Of a stretch of 27,927 nucleotides of DNA, positions 16,543 to 23,612 are shown piece after piece. How positions within the stretch are numbered: position 1 is the first letter of the stretch; every line of letters starts with the position of its first letter. The translations under genes and the position numbers were made by a program. The notes under the pieces were generated by a model. The model was not told the DNA's origin. It saw only the letters and a list, made by a program, of their open reading frames with translations, and made no database searches. The stretch is from Candidatus Hydrogenedentota bacterium. GTDB taxonomy: Bacteria > Hydrogenedentota > Hydrogenedentia > Hydrogenedentales > CAITNO01. Location of the stretch: positions 1 through 27,927 of the forward strand of contig JAKPUV010001195.1 in the NCBI GenBank assembly GCA_029554925.1. The letters are read 5' to 3'.

Positions 16543-17484
16543 ATGAAGCGCCAGTATGTCAACACCCTGCAGGAGGGCGACCACGTCAACGACTACTTCG
16601 TGGCCTCGCGCAAGGACCTCCGCCTCAAGCAGGACGGCGGCAAGTTTCTCGGCATGGTCTTCAAGGACCGCACCGGCGAGATCGGCGGGGTGCTGTGGAA
16701 CAACGCCACCGACACCGCCAAGCTCTTCGAGCCGGGCGACGTCGTCACCGTCCGCGGGGTCATCGGCGTGTTCCAGGGGCGCCTGCAAATCCGCGTCGAC
16801 ACGGTGCTCCCCATGCGCCCCGACGAGTACACCGTCGAGGACCTGGTGAATACCCCCGAGAACGCCAAGGAGAGCCTGGACGGCCTCATGGCGCTGCTGG
16901 ACACGGTGGAAAACCCGCCGCTCGCGCGGCTGCTGGCCGCCTTCCGCGGCGACAAGGCCCTCATGGAGCAGTTCGCCACCGCGGCGGCCGCCAAGAAGTG
17001 GCACCACGAGTACGCCGGCGGCCTCGCCCGGCACTGCTACGAGATGGCCCGCCTCGCCGTCACGGTCTGCGAGCTGTTCCCCGAGGTGGACCGCGACATC
17101 CTGCTCTGCGGCATCTTTCTGCACGACATCGGCAAACTCGACGAGATGAGCCACGACCTCTTTGTGGACTACACCACCCCCGGAAAACTGCTTGGCCACC
17201 TGCACATCGGCTGCCGGATGGCCGAGGAGAAGATGGCCGAGGCGGGCGACTTCCCCGAGGCCCTGCGAATGCGGCTGCTGCACTGCATCCTCTCCCACCA
17301 CGGCGAGCTGGTCAACGGGTCCCCCGTGACCCCGCGCACCCTGGAGGCCGTGGTGCTGCACCATCTCGACAACCTCGACGCCCAGGCCACCGCCTTCGCC
17401 CGCATCATCCGCGAGACCCGCGAGAAGGGCCAGGAGTGGTCCGAGTACATCCCCCTCATCGACCGCGTGATCTGGGCGAAGTGA
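16543..17484 (+). CDS. yhaM: OB-fold plus HD-domain 3'-5' exoribonuclease, YhaM family
   Basis: This 313-residue protein has two domains. Residues about 10-90 form an OB-type nucleic acid-binding fold (FLGMVFKDRTGEIGGVLWNN, GDVVTVRGVIGVFQGRLQI). Residues about 150-300 form an HD phosphohydrolase. Candidate metal ligands are His164 (LARHCYEMA), His194-Asp195 (FLHDIGKLDE), His219/221 (GHLHIG), His252-253 (SHHGEL) and Asp276/279 (HHLDNLDAQ). This arrangement is that of YhaM/CBF1-like 3'-5' exoribonucleases of Gram-positive bacteria and some others, which trim RNA or ssDNA ends. GGAGGACGAAG lies before the ATG. It ends 12 bases from a convergent gene. The gene symbol follows the family; function is inferred. 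Confidence 0.85.
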   Translation: MKRQYVNTLQEGDHVNDYFVASRKDLRLKQDGGKFLGMVFKDRTGEIGGVLWNNATDTAKLFEPGDVVTVRGVIGVFQGRLQIRVDTVLPMRPDEYTVEDLVNTPENAKESLDGLMALLDTVENPPLARLLAAFRGDKALMEQFATAAAAKKWHHEYAGGLARHCYEMARLAVTVCELFPEVDRDILLCGIFLHDIGKLDEMSHDLFVDYTTPGKLLGHLHIGCRMAEEKMAEAGDFPEALRMRLLHCILSHHGELVNGSPVTPRTLEAVVLHHLDNLDAQATAFARIIRETREKGQEWSEYIPLIDRVIWAK

Positions 17485-17496
17485 CGGAACCCGCCG

Positions 17497-19038
17497 TCAG
17501 CGCCCCAGCGACCGGTTGATCACCGCCTGGATGTCCGTGGCCGAGAGGCCCCGCCCGTCCACGTCCGCGTCCACGCCGACCGCGTCCCCGAGCACGGCGT
17601 TGACCGCGAGCTGGATGTCCGCCGCGCCCACCGCGCCGTCGGCGTTGAGGTCCCCGTCCGAAATGGCCACATCCCGCCGCGTGGCGGGCCCGCCCGCCAC
17701 GGCGACGCCGTCCACATGGTAGGTGATGTAGCCCGGCGCCTCCCAGGAAAGGCTGTAAGTGCCCGGCAGCAGCAGGCGGTGGTAGTTCCCCGCGTGGGGG
17801 CTCGAAAAGACCGGCTGGCCGTTGCCCGCCACATCCACCCGCGCGAGGACCGGCGCCCCGGTGGCGCGGTCCAGGCACAGCCCGCGCACGCCGGTCTGCG
17901 CCGTCTCGATGTAGGCCAGAATGGCCTCCCGGTTCGCCTCCCAGTAGGAGGGGAGCAGGGTGTACGTCGGCCACTTCGTCGCGCCCAGCTCCACCGTCAC
18001 TTCCAGGCACCCCATGAACCGGTACGACCAGTCCTGCATCGTGCCCGTGGCCGAGTACCAGGCGGACCCGTTGGTGACCCCCTGTAGAAAGACGGGGCTC
18101 GCGTACATTTCCGGATTCTGCGACGAGTAGGCCAGCGAGACCACGCGGAGGAGGTCCTCGTCCGGCGAGATCGCGGGCTGCCCGCTGGGCACGCCCGGCT
18201 TGTGGTCGTAGGGGTAGTTGACGACCAGGGCCCCGCCGTGGAAATTGGCCGCCAGCACGAAGGGGCGCGACGCGGACCACCGCATCACCGCCGCCACCTC
18301 CGGTTGCCGGTCGCCGTCGCCCAGCGGGGAGTCGAAGAAGGTGCCGGTGTAGTTCGCACTGTACACCGGAAAGACGCGGTTCAGGTCCTGACTGTTCGCA
18401 TTGTAGCGCGACCGCGCCTCCATGCCGTCGGGGTTCAAGAGCGGCACCAGCCAGAGGTCCGTCGTGTCCACCAGCGCGGTGAGGCGCGGATCGGCGCCGT
18501 AGCCCTCCAGCAGCAGCTCCGCCAGGTTCAGCAGCAGCTCCGTGCCCACCGGCTCGTTGCCGTGGATGGTCGAAAGCAGCTTCACCGCCGGCTTGTCCGC
18601 CTCGACGGACGGGTTGGTGGTGATCCGCAGGTACCAGAGGTTCCGCCCCTGCGCCGAGGTTCCCAGGGACCCCGTCGCGCACAGTCCGGGATAGTCGCGG
18701 GCCCACTGTCCGAAGGCGGCCTCAATCTCCGGGTTCGCCCGGTACCCCAGGATGGTCTTGTCGTCCGGCGCCTCCGGCGGCAGAATGCGGTAGGGGAATC
18801 CGAGGGCGTCCAGCGCGGCGCGCTCGCCCTCCCGCAGGCACACCCGGGCCGTCAGGCCCTCGACGTTGTCCACCACCAGCCCCGAGGCGGCGAGGCGGTC
18901 CATGTCAGCGGGCGACGCGACCCTCACCTCGGCGTTCTCCCCGCGGGGATACGCCGCCCCGTCCGCAAAGGCGGCCGCGCACAGCAGAAGGGCGCCCGCA
19001 AGCGCGGGGACGGCGGCATTTCGTATACGGCGTGTCAT
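17497..19038 (-). CDS. Secreted M14 zinc carboxypeptidase with C-terminal dockerin-like repeats
   Basis: This 513-residue protein is read from the ATG at 19038; the frame is open further upstream but only here does a signal peptide begin (MTRRIRNAAV, then a hydrophobic run to about residue 25). Residues about 35-90 look like a pro-segment. The M14 domain (about 105-380) shows the zinc ligands His159 and Glu162 (TIHGNEPVG), His267 (ANFHGGAL), the Asn-Arg pair at 220-221 (QDLNRVF), NPDG at 202-205 and a catalytic Glu350 (VTVELG). A carboxypeptidase-regulatory fold (about 385-445) and two dockerin-like calcium repeats (DLNADGAVGAADIQ at about 463, DADVDGRGLSATDIQ at about 490) follow. It likely cuts C-terminal residues from extracellular or periplasmic peptides. 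Confidence 0.9.
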   Translation of the reverse strand: MTRRIRNAAVPALAGALLLCAAAFADGAAYPRGENAEVRVASPADMDRLAASGLVVDNVEGLTARVCLREGERAALDALGFPYRILPPEAPDDKTILGYRANPEIEAAFGQWARDYPGLCATGSLGTSAQGRNLWYLRITTNPSVEADKPAVKLLSTIHGNEPVGTELLLNLAELLLEGYGADPRLTALVDTTDLWLVPLLNPDGMEARSRYNANSQDLNRVFPVYSANYTGTFFDSPLGDGDRQPEVAAVMRWSASRPFVLAANFHGGALVVNYPYDHKPGVPSGQPAISPDEDLLRVVSLAYSSQNPEMYASPVFLQGVTNGSAWYSATGTMQDWSYRFMGCLEVTVELGATKWPTYTLLPSYWEANREAILAYIETAQTGVRGLCLDRATGAPVLARVDVAGNGQPVFSSPHAGNYHRLLLPGTYSLSWEAPGYITYHVDGVAVAGGPATRRDVAISDGDLNADGAVGAADIQLAVNAVLGDAVGVDADVDGRGLSATDIQAVINRSLGR

Positions 19039-19090
19039 GGTCGCGTGCACATCCTCCGGCCGGGTCCGCGCGCGGCGTCCCCGCACCCCA

Positions 19091-19099
19091 AGTATAGCA
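19091..19099 (-). promoter_or_regulatory. Candidate extended -10 element for the M14 carboxypeptidase gene
   Basis: On the minus strand the sequence TGCTATACT matches an extended -10 element with one change from TGnTATAAT. No good -35 hexamer was seen 16-18 bases upstream. It lies about 50 bases before the M14 start codon and faces away from the rpsF promoter. Confidence 0.4.
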
Positions 19100-19119
19100 G
19101 AAAGGGCTGCGCCCCGCGG

Positions 19120-19162
19120 GGCCCGGGCTTCCGCGGCACGCGCAACAAGTTGAGCCCGGGCC
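19120..19162. repeat. Inverted pair of 10-base GC repeats between divergent promoters
   Basis: GGCCCGGGCT at 19120-19129 is the exact reverse complement of AGCCCGGGCC at 19153-19162. The second copy overlaps the end of the rpsF -35 element and its spacer, so a dimeric regulator or an RNA/DNA stem could form here. In GC-rich DNA such a match could also be chance. Confidence 0.4.
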
Positions 19163-19178
19163 GGAAATATGCTATGAT
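19150..19178 (+). promoter_or_regulatory. Sigma-70-type promoter of the rpsF-ssb-rpsR operon
   Basis: TTGAGC at 19150-19155 and TATGAT at 19173-19178 are separated by exactly 17 bases. TGC precedes the -10 hexamer, giving an extended -10 as well. Transcription would start near 19185, just before the leader hairpin. The local AT-richness around 19165-19180 stands out from the GC-rich surroundings. Confidence 0.8.
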
Positions 19179-19190
19179 AACAAGCTACTC

Positions 19191-19210
19191 GCCCCGGCGT
19201 CCGCCGGGGC
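19191..19210 (+). promoter_or_regulatory. Hairpin in the rpsF 5' leader
   Basis: GCCCCGGC at 19191-19198 pairs perfectly with GCCGGGGC at 19203-19210 around the loop GTCC, followed by TTGAATTT. It starts a few bases after the predicted transcript start. In many bacteria the S6-S18 complex binds a hairpin in the rpsF leader to repress the operon. This could be such a site, but the conserved internal-loop features were not verified. Confidence 0.5.
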
Positions 19211-19222
19211 TTGAATTTCCGC

Positions 19223-19233
19223 AAAGGAGGTGA
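19223..19233 (+). promoter_or_regulatory. Long ribosome binding site of rpsF
   Basis: AAAGGAGGTGA is an 11-base match to the complement of the usual 16S rRNA 3' end. It lies eight bases before the ATG at 19242. It decides the start in favour of that ATG and against the GTG at 19230, which lies inside the binding site. It is the strongest Shine-Dalgarno sequence in the window. Confidence 0.9.
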
Positions 19234-19241
19234 AAAGAAGC

Positions 19242-19694
19242 ATGAGAACATACGAAGCGCTGTACATCGTCGCCCCGGATATGGACGACGATGCCATCCA
19301 GGCGGTGGCCAAGGGGGTCGAGGACCTCATCACGTCGAACGGCGGATCCATCGCGCGCTCCGAGCACTGGGGCCGGCGGAAGCTGGCCTACGAGGTGAAG
19401 AAGCACGGCGAGGGCTACTACGTCCTGCTGCGTTTTGACGCCGAACCCGGAGTGGTGAAGAAGCTCGACAACATGTTCAAGTTGTCCGAGTCGGTGATTC
19501 GGTTCCTGATCCTCAGCCTTGACGCGCGCACGCTTAAGCTGGAAGCCCAGCAGCAGCGCCAGCGCGAGCAGGAGGCCGAGGCGGCGGCGACCCGTTCCCG
19601 TGAGGCGGGCGGGGACGACGATGAAGACGACGATTTCGACTATGCCGGCGCGGGGCGCGGGCGGCGTCGGGGCCGTTCCGAAGACGACGATTAA
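19242..19694 (+). CDS. rpsF: 30S ribosomal protein S6 with acidic/Arg-Gly tail
   Basis: This 150-residue protein has the S6 ferredoxin-like domain in residues 1-97 (MRTYEALYIVAPD, EHWGRRKLAYEVKKHGEGYYV, SESVIRFLILSLD). Then come a Gln/Glu/Arg-rich helix (about 98-120) and a tail of Asp/Glu, an RGRRRGR patch and a final EDDD. Many S6 proteins stop near residue 100-135; tails of glutamates occur in E. coli, where RimK adds Glu, but here acidic residues and arginines are encoded. S6 pairs with S18 on the 30S platform. The gene opens an operon with ssb and rpsR, the standard bacterial order. Confidence 0.97.
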   Translation: MRTYEALYIVAPDMDDDAIQAVAKGVEDLITSNGGSIARSEHWGRRKLAYEVKKHGEGYYVLLRFDAEPGVVKKLDNMFKLSESVIRFLILSLDARTLKLEAQQQRQREQEAEAAATRSREAGGDDDEDDDFDYAGAGRGRRRGRSEDDD

Positions 19695-19711
19695 CCGAAA
19701 GGGGCCGAGAA

Positions 19712-20167
19712 ATGGGAGACCTCCGCTTACCGGATCTTAACACGGTGATGCTCGCCGGGCGCCTGACGCGCGACCCCGAGCTGAAGTACACGGCGTCCGG
19801 CCAGGCCTACTGCAAGTTCGGCGTGGCCAACAGCCGGTATTTCAAGGACAAGGCCGGAAACCGCCAGGAGGCCACGACCTTTGTGGACGCGGTCGCCTGG
19901 GGGGCCATGGCCGAGTTTGTGGGACAGCGCCTTCACAAGGGCCGGGCGATCCTCATCGAGGGCAGCCTGACCTACAGTGAGTGGGAGGACCGGAACTCCG
20001 GCCAGAAGCGGTCCCGCCTCGAGCTGAACGCGCGCCGCGTGGTGCCGCTGGAATGGGACGAGAACCGCTCCGGCGGTCCGGCGCCCAGGCCCGCGCCCGA
20101 GGCGCGCCCGGCCGAGCCGCCCGAACCCGTGGAAGAGCCCATAGCCGAGGACGACATCCCGTTCTGA
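19712..20167 (+). CDS. ssb: Single-stranded DNA-binding protein
   Basis: This 151-residue protein has an OB fold at about 8-115 ([23 protein letters not shown], then [35 protein letters not shown]). A Pro/Glu/Ala-rich linker of about 30 residues follows, and then the acidic tip EDDIPF that binds partners such as PriA, RecQ and exonuclease I in other bacteria. SSB coats single-stranded DNA in replication and repair. The gene is in its classic place between rpsF and rpsR. AAAGGGG lies about eleven bases before the ATG. Confidence 0.97.
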   Translation: MGDLRLPDLNTVMLAGRLTRDPELKYTASGQAYCKFGVANSRYFKDKAGNRQEATTFVDAVAWGAMAEFVGQRLHKGRAILIEGSLTYSEWEDRNSGQKRSRLELNARRVVPLEWDENRSGGPAPRPAPEARPAEPPEPVEEPIAEDDIPF

Positions 20168-20195
20168 CCCCAGAAACCGACAGGACAACCGGAAC

Positions 20196-20477
20196 ATGTC
20201 TAAAATATCGGCCAAGGCGAAGGCCAAAATTCGCGACAAGAAGCTCAAGCGCAGGAAGAAGAAGAAATCCTCGCGCGCCAAGATCTGCCGGCTCACGGCG
20301 GACCGCGTGGTGTTTATCGACTACAAGGACACGAACCTCCTCAAGCACTACGTGACCGAGCGCGGGAAGATCATCCCCCGCCGGATCACGGGCGCCAGCG
20401 CGAAACACCAGCGGATGCTCACGCGCGCCATCAAACTGGCGCGGGAAGTGGCCCTGCTGCCGTTCTGCGCCGATTGA
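20196..20477 (+). CDS. rpsR: 30S ribosomal protein S18
   Basis: This 93-residue protein has a very basic N-terminal extension of about 28 residues (Lys/Arg-rich: [19 protein letters not shown]). The S18 core follows: [44 protein letters not shown] and the end REVALLPFC. The basic extension contrasts with the acidic tail of its partner S6, encoded two genes upstream, which could strengthen the pair. A single Cys31 lies at the start of the core. The gene follows ssb by 28 bases. Confidence 0.97.
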   Translation: MSKISAKAKAKIRDKKLKRRKKKKSSRAKICRLTADRVVFIDYKDTNLLKHYVTERGKIIPRRITGASAKHQRMLTRAIKLAREVALLPFCAD

Positions 20478-20508
20478 GGAGCGCGGCTGAACCCGGGGCG
20501 GACCGCCG

Positions 20509-21414
20509 ATGAACGTTTCGGCTTTCGCGGGATTCCTCCTCGTGGCCGCGGTCGTGGCGCTGCCCTTTCCCGTGGCGGTGCTGTGGACGCGCGGCCGCCG
20601 GGCGGCGGCGATGCTGCTGGCCCTCGCGGCGGGCCTCCCGCTCTTCGCGGCGGGCGGCGCCCCGGTGACCCTGGCCTCGGCCGCGGTCGTGGCGTCGGCG
20701 GGCGTCCTGCTGGCGCTGACGGCGCGGCGGGGCTGGTCCTTCGGGCGCTGCGCGGCGGCGCTGGCCCTGCTGCTGTTTGTGCTGGCCGCGGGCGCCGCCT
20801 CGGCGACGGCCCGGCAGGACTGGACGGTGTTTTTTGCGGCACGCGCCGCGGAATTTGAATCGCTTGGCGGCCCCGCCAACGCCGCGTTTGCCGGCCTGCT
20901 CAAATGGCTGGACGAGCACCTGGTTTTTGTGGGCTACGGCCTGCTGTTCCAGGCCGCCCTGTTCGCGGCGTCGGTTCAGGCCGCGCTGTTTTTCGGCTGG
21001 CTCCGCGCAGCCGCCGGGGAGGGCTCCGGGCCCCTCCCGGAGGGCCGTTTCCGGACCATGCGCCCCCCGGAGTGGCTGGTGTGGGCGGTGATCCTGGCGC
21101 TGGTGGCGTGGCTGGTGGACAACCGCTGGCCCAGCGACACCGTGCGGGTCGCCGCGTGGAACGGCGCCGTGGCCCTGGGCGCGGTGTACTGGCTCAACGG
21201 GCTCGGCATTCTGCTGTGCGCCATGGAGGCGTTCCGCTTCCGGCCCGGGCTGGTGGTGCTGGTTCTGGCCCTGGTGTTTCTGCTGTCCCAGCAGCAGCTG
21301 CTTGTGCTGGTGGGGCTGGTGGACATCTGGTTTGACCAGCGGCTGGCCGCGGCGCGGCTCGCCGAGGCGTGGCGGACGCGGCGCGACCGCCGCAACGACG
21401 ACGAAGACGAGTAA
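20509..21414 (+). CDS. Polytopic membrane protein, DUF2232/YybS-like
   Basis: This 301-residue protein is made largely of hydrophobic segments: about 1-30, 35-70, 80-100, 140-165, 188-205, 218-240 and 243-270. It has short loops, a conserved-looking TMRPPEWLVWAVILALVAWLV near residues 183-205, and an acidic C-terminal end (RRNDDEDE). Position between rpsR and rplI and the segment pattern match the DUF2232 (YybS) family, membrane proteins of unknown function often found in this exact operon slot. I infer the family from context and pattern. No enzyme motif is visible. Confidence 0.75.
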   Translation: MNVSAFAGFLLVAAVVALPFPVAVLWTRGRRAAAMLLALAAGLPLFAAGGAPVTLASAAVVASAGVLLALTARRGWSFGRCAAALALLLFVLAAGAASATARQDWTVFFAARAAEFESLGGPANAAFAGLLKWLDEHLVFVGYGLLFQAALFAASVQAALFFGWLRAAAGEGSGPLPEGRFRTMRPPEWLVWAVILALVAWLVDNRWPSDTVRVAAWNGAVALGAVYWLNGLGILLCAMEAFRFRPGLVVLVLALVFLLSQQQLLVLVGLVDIWFDQRLAAARLAEAWRTRRDRRNDDEDE

Positions 21415-21474
21415 CGAACGGCGCGCGCGCGGCCCCCGGCCGCCGCGCGAAAGAACACAAAGGGAGTGGTGACC

Positions 21475-21999
21475 ATGAACGTCATCCTGTGCGAGAACAT
21501 TGAGAACCTCGGCGTGATGGGCGACCGGGTGAGCGTGGCCGACGGCTACGCGCGGAACTTCCTGATCCCGCGGAAACTCGCGGTGCCGGTGGACACGGCG
21601 TCGGCCAAGCAGATCCAGCACGAGCTGGGCATCATCAAGCGGCGCGAGGAGAAGCGCCGCACCGAGATGACCGCCGTCGCGGACCAGATGCGCGGCCTGA
21701 CCCTCGAGTTCCACATGCGGGCCGGGGAGGAGGACCGGATCTTCGGGTCCGTCACTGCCCAGATGATCGCCGAGAAGCTGGCCGAGGCCGGCCACGCGGT
21801 CGGCAAGAAGTCCGTCCTGCTCCAGGAGCCCATCAAGGCGCTCGGCATCTTCACCGTCTCGGTGAAGCTCTTCCCCGGCGTCGAGACCGAGGTCAAGGTC
21901 TGGGTCATGGGCCTGGAGAACGAGGTCACCACTTCCGAGGCCGAGGCCGAGGAGGAGGATGACGAGGACGACGACGAGGACGACGACGACGAATTCTGA
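21475..21999 (+). CDS. rplI: 50S ribosomal protein L9 with acidic tail
   Basis: This protein starts at the ATG at 21475 (family start MNVILCENIENLGVMGD), preceded by AAAGGGAGTGGTGACC. A GTG at 21466 in frame is inside the ribosome-binding region. It has 174 residues. The N-terminal domain (about 1-50, GDRVSVADGYARNFLIPRKLA) leads into the long connecting helix (about 45-75) and a C-terminal domain up to about residue 148. The last 20 residues are a run of Asp/Glu ending DDDDEF. L9 protrudes from the L1 stalk base and slows frameshifting. The acidic tail is not in model L9 proteins. Confidence 0.97.
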   Translation: MNVILCENIENLGVMGDRVSVADGYARNFLIPRKLAVPVDTASAKQIQHELGIIKRREEKRRTEMTAVADQMRGLTLEFHMRAGEEDRIFGSVTAQMIAEKLAEAGHAVGKKSVLLQEPIKALGIFTVSVKLFPGVETEVKVWVMGLENEVTTSEAEAEEEDDEDDDEDDDDEF

Positions 22000-22013
22000 A
22001 CCGGGGGCGTTCC

Positions 22014-23531
22014 ATGAGTGCGACTCCGAGGAAAAAGACGCCCGCCGGCCCCGCCGGCGGCGTCGCCTTTGACCGGGTTCCGCCCAGCAGTGTCGAGGCG
22101 GAGCGGTCCGTGCTGGGGTCCATCCTCATCAGCCCGCAGGCCGTCGGCCAGGCGGTCGAGATTCTCGGGTCCTCGGGCGAGGCCGCCTTCTACGTGCCCG
22201 CCCACCAGATCATCTACGACTCCTGCGTCGAGCTCTACCGCAGAAACTTCCCCGTCGACCTCGTCACCCTCACGGACGAGCTGGTCCGCACGGGCCGCCT
22301 CGACGCCGTGGGCGGCGCCACCTACCTCTCCGAGCTTTCCGGGGTGTCCCCCACCTCGGCCAACCTCGAATACTACGCCCGGATGGTGCAGGACGCCGCG
22401 ATCCTCCGCAGCCTCATCACCGTCTGCGGCAGCGTCAGCGCGCAGGCCTACAGCCGCGAGGACTCCGCCGACGAGGTGCTCCAGACCGCCGAGCAGGCCG
22501 TCTTCGCCCTCAGCCAGACCCGCCAGAACAGCCCCGTCCACCCCCTGAACGAGCTTCTCAACGAGGGCGTGAGGCAGCTCGAGGAGAAGATCAAGAACAA
22601 GACCAGCGTCACGGGGGTGCCCACGGGCTTTCCGGACCTCGACAAGCTGCTCTCCGGGCTCCAGCCCTCCGACATGGTCGTGCTCGCGGCCCGGCCCTCC
22701 CTTGGCAAGACGGCCCTCTCGCTCAACATCGCGGCCCACGCCGCGATGAACAGCGGCAGCCGGGTGCTCATTTTCAGCCTCGAAATGGCCAAGGAGCAGC
22801 TCGTGCAGCGCCTGCTGTGCATGGTCGGCGGCATCGACACCCAGCGCCTGCGCGACGGGTTTCTCGCCGAGCGCGAGTTCCCCAAGGTGCAGGACGCCTG
22901 CAACCGCCTGCTCGGCGCCCAGATATTCATCGACGAGTCCGCCGGCCTCACGCCCCTTGAGCTGCGTTCCAAGGCGCGCAAGACCGCCCTCAACAACCGC
23001 AGGCCCCCCGTTGACGGGCGCGAGGACCACGGCCTCGACCTGGTCATCATCGACTACCTGCAGCTCATGCACATCTCCGGCCGCGCCTCCGAAAGCCGGC
23101 AGACCGAGATCTCCGAGATCAGCCGCTCCATCAAGGGGCTTGCCCGCGAGCTCCACGTGCCCGTCATCGCCCTGTCCCAGCTCAGCCGCGAGGCCGAAAA
23201 GGACGACAGCGGCACGCCCAAACTCTCGCACCTGCGCGAGTCGGGCGCCATCGAGCAGGACGCCGACGTGGTCCTGATCCTCTCCCGCCCGCCGCTCAAG
23301 GAGCGCACGGCGGGCCGCGAAAACGTCATGTGGGTCAACATCGCCAAGCAGCGCAACGGCCCCACCGGCCGGGTCGAGCTGCTGTTCCAGAAAAACGTGC
23401 AGCGCTTCGTCCCCTTCGCGTCCGACACCGACGCGCCCGGGGCCGGGGCCGCCGTTGCCGCGCCCTCGCAGGTCCCCGACGCCTTCGACATGGAGGCCGA
23501 TGGCTACGGCGAGGACGACGTCCCCTTCTGA
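22014..23531 (+). CDS. dnaB: Replicative DNA helicase DnaB with SSB-like acidic tip
   Basis: This 505-residue protein has the N-terminal DnaB domain (about 18-125: PPSSVEAERSVLGSILI, AHQIIYDSCVELY) and a RecA-type ATPase (about 198-470). The ATPase has a Walker A at 226-233 (ARPSLGKT), SLEM at 255-258, a Walker B at 343-352 (LVIIDYLQLM) and the KQRNGPTG segment at 445-452. It unwinds DNA at the replication fork as a hexamer. It follows rplI by 14 bases, as in many bacteria. Two oddities are an acidic insertion before Walker B (PPVDGREDHG) and a C-terminal tail (about 472-505) ending GYGEDDVPF, like the SSB tip. Confidence 0.97.
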   Translation: MSATPRKKTPAGPAGGVAFDRVPPSSVEAERSVLGSILISPQAVGQAVEILGSSGEAAFYVPAHQIIYDSCVELYRRNFPVDLVTLTDELVRTGRLDAVGGATYLSELSGVSPTSANLEYYARMVQDAAILRSLITVCGSVSAQAYSREDSADEVLQTAEQAVFALSQTRQNSPVHPLNELLNEGVRQLEEKIKNKTSVTGVPTGFPDLDKLLSGLQPSDMVVLAARPSLGKTALSLNIAAHAAMNSGSRVLIFSLEMAKEQLVQRLLCMVGGIDTQRLRDGFLAEREFPKVQDACNRLLGAQIFIDESAGLTPLELRSKARKTALNNRRPPVDGREDHGLDLVIIDYLQLMHISGRASESRQTEISEISRSIKGLARELHVPVIALSQLSREAEKDDSGTPKLSHLRESGAIEQDADVVLILSRPPLKERTAGRENVMWVNIAKQRNGPTGRVELLFQKNVQRFVPFASDTDAPGAGAAVAAPSQVPDAFDMEADGYGEDDVPF

Positions 23532-23557
23532 GGCCCCCCGGGGCCGCGCCAACCACC

Positions 23558-23574
23558 GCCCCGCGCGCCGGGGC
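23558..23574 (+). other. GC hairpin between dnaB and dapA
   Basis: GCCCCG at 23558-23563 pairs with CGGGGC at 23569-23574 around a five-base loop. It is not followed by a T-run but by GCAACATCAAACAGG. The 81-base gap also holds the palindrome GGCCCCCCGGGGCC just after the dnaB stop. They may be weak pause sites. A separate start of dapA transcription was not found. Confidence 0.4.
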
Positions 23575-23612
23575 GCAACATCAAACAGGAAAAAACGAAA
23601 GGAAAGACGAGG

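Noticed and set aside
17497..17650. Dockerin-like repeats as evidence for a cellulosome
   Set aside because: No cohesin, scaffoldin or cellulase is present in the window; dockerin-like ends also occur in organisms without cellulosomes.
17456..18706. A second minus-strand frame overlapping the M14 gene
   Set aside because: It is out of frame with the M14 peptidase, whose signal peptide and catalytic residues are clear, and its translation is Gly/Arg/Pro-rich noise.
19039..19251. N-terminal extension of the M14 peptidase upstream of 19038
   Set aside because: It would bury the signal peptide 70 residues inside the protein and run through the divergent promoters and rpsF leader.
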